Both the position numbers and the translations under genes were made by a program. 64,000 nucleotides of DNA, taken from NCBI GenBank assembly GCA_015680685.1, contig MNCI01020122.1, forward strand, positions 149,841 through 213,840, read 5' to 3'. The stretch is from Gnetum montanum (taxonomy: Eukaryota > Streptophyta > Gnetopsida > Gnetales > Gnetaceae). The notes under the pieces are model-generated. The model was not told where the DNA came from, searched no databases, and saw only the letters and a program-made list of their open reading frames with translations. Below are positions 22,700 through 35,050 of this stretch, in pieces; within the stretch, counting starts at the first letter, position 1, and each line of letters starts with the position of its first letter.

Positions 22700-24240
22700 G
22701 AATTTGTGCAACAATTGTTCAAAGTCCCATGTGAATTGAACACTTGTCAATTGAAATGGTGGTTATAACCACCACCAAGGCCACTTGTCAACTATAACCT
22801 TTTTATCTCCATGGTGACCACTTGGCAACTGAATGAAGACACTTGGCAATTGAATAGGATACTTGTCCATTGTAGCTTTTTTATCTCTATGGTGGTTATG
22901 ACCACCAAGATATTTTGTACCTTACCTAACTACCTTTGAACCCTATAAAACAGACTTTAGGGGTCAAGAAAGACATCATACTTTTGGAGAAGACACTTGA
23001 TACATCACACTTTGGGAAGGCTACTAGCTAGCACTTGGGCTCTCACTTGGAGACACACTTTGGGTCTTGGGAGAAGAGCATTTGTAAAGAAGAAAGTGTG
23101 AAAGATTGCTTGTAAGATGACTTGCTAAAGAAAAGATTTCAGCCTCTTTGTCATGGTCTTATGAGTTATGTTTTTTTATTTTTTATTTTGTTTAAATTAT
23201 TTAGCTAGTGGTTTAGATAGTATCATCCTTGGCAAGTAATTTTGGGATTTTTAGATTGCTCTTATTATTCTTGTTGCCCGATAGAAATTTCTGTTAAAAT
23301 TTTGCCATAGAGGCACTTGTGTTTAAAAGCCTTAAGAGAATTTTAGTAGTAAATTTTATTATTGTGCAACGTATAAGAACCGCTATTGGGATTGTTGTAA
23401 GAGAGCCTCTGCTTGTAGTCATGCCGTTGAACGATTCAATAGTCAAGAGGGTTCAGAAAATCTTTGGTATTTTGATGGGACCAGAATAGCTTCTTTTTAT
23501 CTTTAAAGTGAATTTCTATAGTATTTCAATCAAAAATTGTCAAGTCTTTTGAAGGTTCTATTGAATGCAATTGTTGACACCCATTATCTAGCCAAAATGG
23601 AGTCTCGTACGTGATAGTTTATGTAGCAATTTTTTGGTAGCATAGTAGGATTGTCTTGAAGAAATTGCTTATTTGAGCCTTGGAAGTTTGAACAATTCAT
23701 AGATATTGAATTTGGGATAACTTTATTGCGAAGTGTTTACTCGTGTCATTTTACTTTGTTTAAATATTTGAGGTCTACACAAATCTGCTTTCTTTTCTGT
23801 CTATTTTCATCGAATCTTGCCCTATTTCTAGTTTTCTTGTGAAACTATCTCTTTCTCTGGGGAAAATTAGAAGTAGATTCGCAGAGTTGTGCTCAAATGT
23901 TTTTGCAAAATTTTATTTGTTACAAGTAGGTATTATAAGGACCGCATAGACTAGGTAATTGAACAAAATAGGAACTCTCAACAACTCACAGTACTTGGCA
24001 AAGTTGGCTGAATCTCTTTAAGGTAAGTCATTTGTAGTTTACACACAATGCCATCGTTTCATATTTCACAACTGCATGCCGCAACAGCACACACACATAC
24101 TCACATTAACTACTGATTTTATTTGGAGGTATCTGGGCCTTGGTGTTGCCAGAGACCAGCAGACACCTAAATCCTGTTCGAGGACACTTGTTGGTAGTCG
24201 TGTCTCAAACGGTCACCAACAAATGTTAATTCAAACTTAA
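22700..24240 (+). promoter_or_regulatory. LTR-like block with core promoter
   Basis: 22740-22915 is a dense array of CACTTG-TCAA/GCAA words and two copies of a GGTGGTTAT(A/G)ACCACC palindrome. It is followed by a TATA box CCCTATAAAAC at 22941 and a transcribed-looking segment rich in CACTTGG/CACTTTGGG. Repeated upstream elements, TATA box and leader resemble U3-R-U5 of a solo LTR. No second copy is in the window and the ends were not found. Confidence 0.35.
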
Positions 24241-26037
24241 ATAGGCCATAATTTATTATTTTTCCATTTATTAGGCTCTAACAAGTTTCTTGGATGGTTA
24301 CATAGCATTTTGATAATTTTATGGTTCAAAACTATAGTGTTTTTATCACCATAATTTTTGACTAAAGTGATTTTAATCACTAAATTTTTGGCAACGTATT
24401 TGATAATTACAGGCTTTATTATATTTTTCTGGTATAATTCATAGTGTATTTGAAATTTTATGTCATGAATTACACCTTACATTGTGAAAATGTTCTCAGA
24501 TTTCAAAAGAAAAAAAGAATCAAAAATGATTTTTTTGAAGGAAAATTAAGGCATTTGTGTTTGCTCTTGAATCTGATCAAAATTACATGATAACATTTTG
24601 GTCACAATGATTCATTGTTGATAACTAAATTTTCTTTGAGGTGTTTCATTAGATCCTCTTTGTTAATTCTAGAGGATTGACCTAAAAGCCATAAAAAAAG
24701 AATGTGAAACATTACCACAATTTCATCAACAATGCTTCCTTGTTTTACATTCTTTGTTGATGTATCCTATAGACATCAATAAAGAGAGATCAATAAAACA
24801 CCTCATTGGAATAACATAATACATCATTGAAACAAAACAATACAAATCATGCCATGAAGTACTCAAGATGGTAAAGTAAGAACAAAATGGAATGATAATA
24901 GTATGGAATGAGGTATTTTGGCTATTCAAAGATGGTTAAATAGGCTAATGAAGAATTTCAAATGTTTTAAAATCATGGTTATGACATAGTGACATGATCA
25001 TTGGCTAATGAGATCTTCATGCTTTGTGTTTATGATACTAGTTACAAGGGCTTGAATTTTGAGAAAGCAATGCTCTAGTATTGGTTACTTTATTGACTTG
25101 GCTCTTTTTATTTCTTGAGTTGTTGATTTGTTTAACTTTAGGCTACATTGGCCTCTTGCCTTTCTTGAAATTTCTCTCTCTCTCTCTCTCTTGAAGTGAA
25201 ACATTTGTTATGTTTCATTGTCAAGGCTAAATTTTCTCTTATTTTCTAGTTAGATGGAATACTTGGAAATCTACTGAACTGATTGATAGATCATGTTAAG
25301 AATGTCACCTAACCATAGCACATGAGTTTCAAACATAGGTTTTCAGTATTAGTAAGTTAAGGAAGGCTAAAGTTGATGAATGGCTATGGTTGTGAAAGGA
25401 TAATGAGAATGGTACAAGGCAAACACTGTCAACATGGTTAAATAAGCTAACCAAATCTCATGTGTCAAGATCATGTGGTAACTCATTACTGCAATGAGTC
25501 ATACCTTTGCGATGACTTTTGGCTTATCTTGCAAATAGAACTCCAAGAGAACAAGAAAAAAGATCAAATAATATGGAGACTATATGATATTACATGAAAC
25601 AACAAGTAAATATTAACTAACATGAGCGAAAATTTTTAGAACTTTGAAAACATTATATGTTAATTTGTATATTTCTACAAAATTTATAGTTATTTTGCCC
25701 AAAAAGAGGTCATGCAGACTTTCTTGTTAAGGTTATAGGGTCTATCAACATCATGAATCTATTCAAATAAGTAATTGAAGGGAAATAAAGACTACAAGTA
25801 AACTTGGAAATGTTATATATAATGTTGTTTGAGGTGATAATGCTTAAGCTAGACATCGATCAAGTATATACATATCCTCATAAGTTCATGCAAAGGCTTT
25901 AATGTCAACTTGGAAAGCCTTAGTGATGTCATGAGCAAGTTGAGGCTGTAGTAAGGAATTTGATTTCAACTTCATAATTAGGCTATTCTAAAGTTTTTCT
26001 AATTGAGGTCATATGGTTGAAGAGGCTTGTAGGTTCA
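24241..26037. other. AT-rich spacer without recognisable gene
   Basis: Contains a (TC)n microsatellite at about 25171-25191 and scattered AT-rich low-complexity DNA. No coding signature on either strand. Confidence 0.4.
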
Positions 26038-28950
26038 AGGTCTAGGCATTTAAGGTTAATTGATCAGTCAAAATCATCTAAAGGATCTACTTGAACCTAG
26101 AGTTAAGTTGAATTGTTTCTACATCTTCCTAGCTTAAACCTATATGTCAACAAAATCATATTAAATGACATTTGCATGGTAAAACTATCAAATAAGGCTA
26201 AATGAAGGTAAAATAATGTAAAATAAATAAATAAATAATAATAATTTTTTATTTAAATCACTATGTGATCAAGAAAGATAATAATTCAATGAAAAAGATT
26301 AAAAATATATAAAATAATATGCTTTAAATTCAAATAAGCTATAAATGATCAAATATTACCTAATGACAACATGTTTGAGTTAGTATGGTAGCATGTGGGT
26401 TGTATAGATTTGGTTGCAACATATTTATGTCAAATAAGCTATCAATTTCACTAGTACAACATTTTTTGACCCTTTGTTTTTGGGTAGGAAGCTATGGAAC
26501 CGACATGTTAGCATATTTGACTAATTCATGTAGTGTGTAAATGATGGTTTCGGGCATGCCAATATGTGTAGGATGATTTCATTTACATAGTATTTTTAGC
26601 ACTTGATATCTTGATTCTAGAGTTGTAGGGATCCACCTTTCAATGTATTGGAGGAAAAGGATTGTCTTTTAAGCTATGAATGTTAAATTTTCTCCAAAGG
26701 ATTGTGTATTAGGTCTATTTCATTCTTAACTTCACGGACACATCATATTTGAGCTAATTTCAATTTCAATTTCATTGTAGTAGTGTATTTATCTAATTTC
26801 ATTCTAGTAGTTTATTTGAGTTAATGTAATTCTTAATTTTATTTTAACAACACATCTGACCTATTCCCCACAGTGTATTTTGAGTAGGTTTAGATCATAA
26901 AACCCAATTACAATAGCATGTTTGAGGAAAGATGGTTTTTATAATCACCTATGCTTAGTGTATGAGAGAAAACTTGGGAATTTCAGGCTTTTCTTGATGG
27001 TAGAAGAAGGTAGAACATACAATACCTGGTGACCATGGTAGTTAGGAATGGATCAACAAGCAGGTGTGTGGCTATGAAGAAGATGGAGGAGATTGAGCAA
27101 ATTGTGCAAACTATATTTAAAATCCATATGTAGGAAAAGAATCTTTAGCAATGGCACCAAAGTACATAAATTTTCTAGTGTTTCTCTTGATTTATTGGCC
27201 TGATTTGGCAATGTTTTTCACATTATAGGCCTATGTATGCCATGATTTTGGGTTTTTAGCTACATAGAATTAGGGTTCTAGGGCTTTTAATGATCACAAG
27301 AATGATTTTTGAGTTTTTTTTTTAGAATTTTTCATGGACATTTTGGATTTTTTTTTAGTTTCATGTATAGTGTTTTTGGTTTTTTCTACTTATTTGCTAG
27401 CATTTCTAGTTTTTCCCTTAGTCACATTGACAATGTTGTTGAAATTTTCTCCATCCCACATTAGCATCCCTAACCTTTGGGGATGAGAGAGGTAGTGTAG
27501 AAGAGTTTCAGACCTTGAATGTATTTTTAAATATGTTTTTATAGGATCATTCGATAACAAATAAGAATATTTCATAGGTCAAAAACTAGTTTTTATGGTG
27601 TTTTCTACCAAAATATGTAGCATTCTTGGCCTTTTCGCTACCTTTCATAACACTTTGAGTTTTTTCTTATATTTCTTGTAGTGCTCCTAGGGTTTTTCAT
27701 GCCAAATTAATGATGAGTTAGTCTTTTTCTAGTTAATATTTGGAAAACTAGGGGGTTTGTTTACACTTGAATATGCAGTGTTGTAGTTAAATTTGGCTTG
27801 ATGGATAATTTTTTAAACATTTATAGCCTCTAATTAATATTTTAAATTTTTTTCCATCATTAGAGCTAACATTTCCCACATTTTCCCAATTGTATGTAGG
27901 GTTATGGGGTTTTTCCATTGTGAATTTTGGTACTATTTTTAATTTTTGATGGTTAGGATGGCAACAAGTTTTGTTTGGTGCTCCAAAAGAGTAGCATGTT
28001 TGATCTTTCTTGTCTAGAAAGGTAGCATTTAGGCTAGTTTTTGTGGAATCCTTGGCCTCCTTAAGCCTCAAAAGTTTTGGTTTTGGCCACATGTTTTGGT
28101 GTAAATTCTATTTCATGTCAGTCGTTTGCTAAAATGCCTATTTATGTTTCACATGTCAACTCTTTGACAAAATGTTTATTTATGCTTTACATAATATCAA
28201 ATATTGTTTTTCATGTTAATTTTTTGAAAACATGTTAAATTTGGTTTCCTTATATCAAGTATTGGATAAAATGTTAAACTTTTAATTTTTTGAATGTTAT
28301 GTATTTGACAAAATGTCAAACTTGATTTTTTCATATTAATTATCTGACAAAATATCAATAGTAGTATCATTTGTTAAGATTCAAAAATTCAATGTTATTT
28401 TATGTTTGGTTTCAATTTTGGCTTATTTTCTCATGTTATTAATGTTTTGATTGTCTATAGGCTTTTGGTGGTAATAGTGATGGCTCTAGCAACATTCCCA
28501 CTTCTCCTCCCATTGGTTGATCTAAGCTATTAATGTTGATAATGTGATATCACATCCTAGATGTTATGGTTTCTGGCTTGTTGCTACATTTATGGATTTG
28601 AAAACTAAGTATCATCTACTTTTATTACGCTATGTAACTATGGTTATGAGCTATGTCTAGCTTCATGATGTTGCATTTTGTCTTTAGCTCAATGTTGCTC
28701 TCTTGATACAAATTTGTAGTTTTTTTTTTATGTTTTATATTTTTCTACATTTTATGTTTTATGTAAATAATATATTTAGGTCACATGTTAAAACAAGTCT
28801 ACTAGGTAAAATTTGGTAATGTTATGTAATCAAATAAAAAATGTAAAATAAGGCACACCTATTAAAGTAAAAACTATAGACAATGCAATGAAGTGAACAA
28901 CTCATAACATATGTATAATGGAAAGAAAGAAGAAACTATTACATTCACTA

Positions 28951-29290
28951 GTTTTAGGCCTTAATAGGCCATGGTGTTACCAGTTTTAGGCCCTAGTAGG
29001 ATATTTTTTAATAGTTTTAGGTCTTGGAAGACTATGGTTTACCAGTTTTAGGCCATGATAGGCCATTGTCAAACCAATTTTAGGCCATGACAGGCCATTG
29101 TCATACTAGTTTTAGGCCTTGACAGGCCAATGCTTCACTAGTGTTAGGCTATGGAAGGCCATGGTTTACTAGTTTTAGGCCTTATTAGGCTAGTGTATCT
29201 AGGTTTAGGCCTTGGTAGATCATGGTTTATCAATTTTAGGCCTAGAAACCATGGTTTACTAGTCTTATGCCCTGACATGTCATAGCCACA
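28951..29290. repeat. 31-bp minisatellite, 11 units, in tail of D
   Basis: Units open GTTTTAGGCC, continue with six variable bases, then a second GGCC and ATGGTTTACTA. The two GGCC words make an imperfect palindrome in each unit. Eleven units run head to tail at 29-32 bp spacing with substitutions. Related arrays occur in E (two) and F (one) in the same place, downstream of the protease. Confidence 0.85.
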
Positions 29291-29708
29291 CTTGTCTAGC
29301 AAGCATAAGATAATTTTAAGAAAGAGGACCAAAATAAAATGAATGTCAAAAAATGGTATAAGGATACAAAAGTAGATAAATGATCATTAAAAAAGAAGTA
29401 AGAAGTTTTTTATTGTAAATTTTTTGTTTGATTTTCGATAAATCAAGAAGCCCCTTTTGTTTGATTCTATGCTCACCATTCTTATTATTCAATATGGTAA
29501 GTGACAGGTGATCATGTTGGACATTTAATGTTGTATACTTGGCCTTGTTGACATTGTTATTATTGTTGACTCCAACTTGAACGTTGAAAGTTTTATCTTA
29601 AAACTCCACTTCTATCTCTTGTTCAATGATAATATTTTTAATGAATAGTAGAAACATGTTATCACTGCGAATCACAATTTCACCATCCTTATATGGTAAG
29701 TAAATCTC

Positions 29709-30365
29709 CTAGTGTATATTAGATGAGATTGCTTCAAGATTAGCTAGCCATGATCTTCCAAAGATTAAGCTAAAACTAGGTGTCTTTTCAACTACTAGGA
29801 AGTTGTCATATGTGAAAACATTTTTCTCAACTACAAAGTCTAATGAGATGAAACCTTGTACTACTACCCATGACCTGTTAGATGGCTTCAGCATGGAGGT
29901 AGATATTTTTTGGACATTTTTAGTTACATGTAATTTCTCAACAATGGTAGATAGTATTACATTGGTTGCCACCACATCATCCAAATGAACACGATAAACC
30001 TTGTACTTGCCAACACGTATAGTAATGGGAAGAAGAGTAGATAGTACTTCTCCATTTTGTAGATAAATCTTTACTTTGTTGTCATAAAAGGTGAGCATGG
30101 TTTGAATCTTATCTTTCTTATGAAGAGTTTTCATAATAACAAAGTGAATGAATTCTTTATTAGCAGCCATGTTTCTAGTTATAGGAATAGAGATCAAGAT
30201 TTGAACTAGCACATCTCTATAAGTAGGAAAAGTTATGACTATGCTGTATAGGTTCAATAATATATTCTTTTTTTTTTCAAGGATCATTTGACTTTTTTTA
30301 AAATAATGAGAAATTTTTTTATTGGTCTCTAATGTTTTCACCTTGGTATTTTTAATTTTCTTCAT
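29709..30365 (-). pseudogene. gag C-terminus and protease-like domain of element D (218-codon open frame)
   Basis: This is the longest open frame of the family. The first 80 residues are Lys-rich gag tail. From about residue 85: M-L-T-F-Y-D-N-K-V-K-I, then P-I-T-I-R-V-G-K-Y-K-V-Y-R-V-H, the strand before a retropepsin active site. At the active-site position it reads L-D-D-V-V-A-T-N-V-I where an autonomous element has D-(S/T)-G. The C-terminal part V-Q-G-F-I-S-L-D-F-V-V, F-L-V-V-E-K-x-P-S-F-S-L-I-F-G-R-S-W-L-A-N-L-E-A matches the end of plant retroelement proteases. Copy F shows D-N-M at the same site. Function as a protease is doubtful; the frame alone does not prove expression. Confidence 0.7.
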
Positions 30366-30399
30366 TCTTCTTAAAGTTCTTGGCTCATGTTTTAATGTG

Positions 30400-31674
30400 T
30401 GTTTCTTGGGCCCCTAGCTCATGCCTAGTTTATGATTCTCTCTTGGTTGATTGGTTGATGCAGTTTAGGAAATGGAGTTCATGGGTAGGGATAATCTTGA
30501 TGTAGGTTTAGGTGGATAAAATTACTTGATATGTTGCTTAGCAATAGGTTGTTTTTATTACTATTGTAGCAATGATTTATTATTAATAAATGATGAAAAT
30601 GTTCATGTATTAGCCATAATGGATGACCATTGGTTATGGTTTGTTGCATGTTTTCTTGTTGATGATGGAGGAACCCTAATAACAAATAAATTCCTAGTTT
30701 TATAGGGACTAATAATGCTTTAATTAGGTTATGATGTTAATGCCACTCAAGGTGAAACATGTATAACATAAGGCTCTTTGGGGGTTGAAGGTAGTGGTAC
30801 TTGTATAATGAAGGATGTTCTAGACTCTAGGTTTTGAGGGTTAGGGGATACCTTGATGACAAACAATTCTTTAGGAGGACTAGATGACATAGATGTTATG
30901 AATGAGTCTATAGATCATTGTTTGTGTTTAGAGAGTTGGATTCCTTGAATACCAATTCTTCATGATCAATTATCTTCTGGATATCATCTTTAAGGGCTAA
31001 GTACTAGCTAGTTAATAATAATGGCAAAACCTATAGAGCTTGAAATATTTTGGTAATTTTTGATCATATTTGATTTTTACTATTTAGGATCTAGAAATAT
31101 CACAAAGATGATAGTATTTCTTATAAGCCTCCTTGGATAGTTTCTTATGTTGAATAAGGTTGTCTTCGAGAAAGTATTCTAAGAACTCTAAAGTTTTCAT
31201 TGGAAACTTTTTGTATTTAGAATTATCTTTATGCTCAAATTTTGGTTTTTTATAGTTGAAGTAGATGATGTTGATGGTTTCAATGAGGAAAAATATGTGT
31301 TGTGATGTGGCATTTTTAATCCCTGTTTTTATTTAGTATCTTCTACTATAGTGGCTATAGTTGCTTGTGCTAGCTTAGTATTATTCCTATCCCTTCTCTT
31401 GTGTTGACTTTTATAGGTCACATAGGCAAGATCATTGATAGCCTTCTCAATGTTCTTAATTTATGAAAAGGCTTGACTAAGTTACTATGATTCTAAGTAG
31501 TATAGCTTTAACTTGATAAACTCATTGATTGGCCTCTTAAAAGTGGCTAACAAACGGAACTTAGATATATGTTTTGGAATCTCATTAAATGTTGCATTCC
31601 ATCTCTAAATAAACCTTTGAATTGGTTTTAGTATCCCCTACCTTACTTTCATGAGTTAGTATAAATTTGTATTA
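30400..31674 (-). pseudogene. gag of element D, C-terminal half
   Basis: It aligns with C 16600-18000. At 31050-30990 the minus strand reads Y-F-K-L-Y-R-F-C-H-Y-Y, the zinc-knuckle position. Here the first Cys is kept, while C and E have lost it. Many stops are present. It ends at the insertion point of G. Confidence 0.6.
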
Positions 31675-32813
31675 TGGAGCAGGTTCACTCCAAAATTAAA
31701 TCACCTTCAATGCACTAAATCTAGATATTATGCAAAAAAAAAAAAAAAAATTATTTTCTAGCAAAACAAGAAAACTAGCTTTCTTTAATTAAATTATTCA
31801 AAGATTAAAATAAGATTCACACAACTCATAAGCATCCATAAACCTATCACACTCAAATGAAATTCCATAGCATGAGGATCTACAGTCACACAATGATTGT
31901 TCTCAATCCAAGACACAACCAAGAGAAATCTCTTCCACAACCTGCGATTGAGATGTTAACTCACAAGTAAGATACAAGAGAATAGAACACATAGATAATC
32001 ACACTACTTTTTGGTCTTGGAGCTACAATAACCTATTACACTCACCCAATGTGCTCACTCAATATCTCTTGCCTAGTTCTCCTTGCATACAAGCTCTCCT
32101 CCTTCTCATTGATGAGGGTATACATAATTATAAAGATCCAAAATCCTAGGAAGCTTTCATTTGCCTCCTTAGATATTTCCCACAAGGATCTAGAGTCTTT
32201 TGGATGTTTCCTAATCGAAATGCCACGTCAGATCTTTTCTTCTTCACTCACATAGATGTCTCTTATTTCATGTAGACATCTCCTATGAGAGCTCTATTCT
32301 CAGGAGAGATGTCTACTATTTTTGAAAGACATATTCTCTAGATTATAGATGTCTTTACTTCAAGGGAGATGTCTCTAAGGAGACATCCATATTTCAAAGG
32401 AGAAGTCATTTGTAAAAGCCATGCTCTTAGGAGAGATGTCTAGTGTTTTTGGTAGATGTCTTCTATGGATTGGAGATTTCTACACTTTAGAGAAGATGTC
32501 TCTAGAAGGAAATATATTATTTTGGGGAGACGTCTATCTTGAAGGTGCCAAAAATAAAAATGCTTGTTTTGATACCAAGAGCCTTCAAGTACCTCCCAAC
32601 AAGTCCCCATAGACCTTGGAGTGTCCTAAACTCATCAAAATAAGTTAAAAATAGCTCTAAACATGCCAAAACATTCAAGAATATTTACTATAAAAATTCA
32701 ACATAAAAATATACTCAAAATTGGAAACACATGTCTAAGTCTTCTCCAAGAACAACACCTACAAAAATAACTTGTAGGACAAGCACAAGGGAATTAGAAG
32801 AGGTATTCCTTCA
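31675..32813 (-). repeat. 3' LTR of element G
   Basis: The plus strand begins TGGAGCAGGTTCACTCC and ends at CCTTCA, so the minus strand begins TGAAGG. It aligns over its full length with 36364-37466. A cluster of AGATGTCT / AGACATCT words lies in the middle (32250-32540). Confidence 0.85.
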
Positions 32814-32838
32814 CTAGCTCTCCAACCCTTTAAAAAGT
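32814..32838 (-). other. Polypurine tract of element G
   Basis: The minus strand reads AAAGGGTTGGAGAGC and then CTAG just before the LTR start. This is the expected place for plus-strand priming. Confidence 0.6.
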
Positions 32839-33741
32839 GAACTATTTTGAACAAGGGAGTAGGGGTAGAAGTGATTCCCCACTCAACACGTTTGGTCTCA
32901 TGGACCTAGATAACATCATTAGTGGATTGATCCTCCCAATGGATCAAATATTCATGCCTGTTGACTCTCGAGTGCTAAAAGCTTCCCTCTACTTGAGTAT
33001 GATTGCCTTCTTCTCCATTTAAGGCTTGGACTAATCAATAGCCCCATTTAACTCATTAATACATCCTTGTATGGTCTTCTCATCAGTTGGTTCATGATAG
33101 TGCATAAGATTTGAAATATTAAACACAAAATACATACCAACATATTTTGGTAAATCAATCTCAAAAGAATTTTAATTAATTATAACCTTGATTTTGAGAG
33201 GCCCAATCTTCTTAGCTTTTAATTTGAAGAATTTAACACCTATCAACTACTTCTTCTTCAAGTGCATCCAAACCAAGTTAGCAATAGAAAAATTAGGTTT
33301 CCACTTACCCTCATTCCTCTTGAGGACTCTCTCTTTAGCCTTCTTCTCAAGATTTGATTTCAATTATGCATGGAGATCCCTCATCTCTTGCACACAATCA
33401 ACACTAAGTTGAGCTTCATCATCAAAGCTTTTCAAAGTGTCCACCATCTTTGGATAAAACCCATAATTCATCTCAAATGGGCTTTTACCAATTGCAATAT
33501 GAAAAGCCTTATCATATGAAAATTCAACATTCTTCATCTTGGTGTTGGGAAGTTTCTTACTCATTCTTCCTCCACCATCAAAATCACAATGTAGATTATC
33601 TTCATGTTGTTCATCATTATTAATCTTAATCTTACCAAAAATGGCATTAAAAGTCACATTTCTTTCATCATGCATAATAGAAATTAAAACTTCATCATAA
33701 TCAACATAATGATCATGATGTTCATCATCACAATGGAACAT
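32839..33741 (-). pseudogene. Integrase C-terminal region of element G
   Basis: 33741-33364 ends with a 125-codon open segment containing A-F-H-I-A-I-G-K-S-P-F-E-M-N-Y-G-F-Y-P, the conserved end of Gypsy integrase cores (usually T-G-x-S-P-F-E-x-x-Y-G). Below it, past stops, follow K-W-K-P-N-F-S-I-A-N-L-V-W, K-K-I-G-P-L-K-I and D-L-P-K-Y-V-G, the GPY/F module. The catalytic DDE residues are not present because the upstream part is deleted. The first 60 or so codons are acidic, His/Asp-rich and unlike integrase; they probably come from the linker region brought next to it by the deletion. Confidence 0.75.
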
Positions 33742-34529
33742 ACCACTACCAAGCTAAAGTGAAAAACTAGAATCCAACACACTAGGTTCCACATAAGAGA
33801 CATTACTACCATATTCAAGGTAAATCTTAGAATCACTTACCTTTTCATGGCTTCTCTTATCCAAATTTAATTCATCTAAATCTTCAACATGTGTTTGTCC
33901 ATTCTCTTTAAAGCTTCTATCTTTAATATTTCACATAGTAGTCTCTAACTCCAATGGTTTCTTGTCTTTCAAGGAATCATCAATAACTTTTACAACCCAC
34001 TTTGGAGGTACCAACTCAAAGGTAAATCCTCCCCCATGGCTTGAACATTAGATTCATCATCTAAACAATCCTTCTTCCACATACCTTGGCTAGAAGAATC
34101 TCCTCTCTTCAATGAGATAGCCTCAACTTCATAAAGAATCTTCTTTCTCTTACTGCATAGTATAGAAAAATTACATAAAGAATGAGTATCATATACCCTA
34201 GTGGTGCTCCTAATCCTTCATGAAGAAGTCCCTTGATCCTTGCCACTCCTCTTAGTTGCATACACCATCTTGGATTGTGAAGATTTCTTGGTCTCTTTGA
34301 TGAAGCTCTTGGTTTCTTCTTTTGAAGCTTTTGAGTATTGAGCACTCCCTTGCTCAATAAAATATTCTTGAGAAATCCTTTTCTCATTGATCTCCACTTC
34401 ATCAAACCTTTCATCTTCCTTCTTGAACACCTTTGGAAATTTCTCCTCTAAACCTAGCACATCTGTAGGAAGTTTAACTTGCATATCATCGTGGTTAGTA
34501 GCAACTATTATCATAACAACAAAACCCAA
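33742..34529 (-). pseudogene. Protease-RT linker of element G
   Basis: 34529-34218 is open for 103 codons. It shows L-P-T-D-V-L-G-L-E-E-K-F-P-K-V-F, the segment that precedes RT in plant Gypsy elements, and then a Lys/Ser-rich stretch. No RT follows. The rest to 33742 is broken and unassigned. This marks the upstream side of the internal deletion. Confidence 0.6.
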
Positions 34530-34559
34530 ACCAGTTTCATCATGTTCCTTAATATATTC

Positions 34560-35050
34560 TCTTTCTTCTAGAAGGATTAAGGAAGCATTAAGTGAGCTTT
34601 GCTACCTCACTTGTTTAGCTATCATAGGAATCAAATCATGGACTCCATTAGGTCTAACAACACTCCACATATTTCTTGCTTCATCAAAGTAAGCACCATT
34701 GTCAAAATTCCAACATCTACCAAGAATTATATCAACACAATCTATTGGAAGCACATCACACCTTATAACATAATGAAAACTTCCAATTTTAAATTTCAAA
34801 GTACATTGTTCCCTCTCCTCTTGGGAAAAATATTTAGATAACCAATGCACCTTATAGGGTCTTGGATGAGGATTAGTTACCAAACCTAAGCTAGTAACTT
34901 AGAAGAAATAACATTTTCTTGGGCTCCACCATCAATAAAAACATGAATTAATTCCACACTAAACTAACAGCTACCCCCAATTCGAAATAACAATTTCCTA
35001 TTAGGATGATCTCCTCTATTGACATTCCCCATGAATGCATAATAATTTAA
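34560..35050 (-). pseudogene. Aspartic protease of element G
   Basis: About 34980-34940 gives V-F-I-D-G-G-A-Q-E-N-V-I-S, the active site with DGG instead of DSG. 34883-34602 gives P-H-P-R-P-Y-K-V-H-W-L, C-T-L-K-F-K-I-G-S-F, C-D-V-L-P-I-D-C-V-D-I-I-L-G-R-C-W, the usual flap and end motif with Cys replacing Pro in G-R-P-W. A frameshift or stop separates the two parts. Confidence 0.8.

Noticed and set aside
28951-29290. CRISPR-like array of 31-bp units
   Set aside because: Units are contiguous and diverged, with no unique spacers of constant length; plant retroelement context. A minisatellite.
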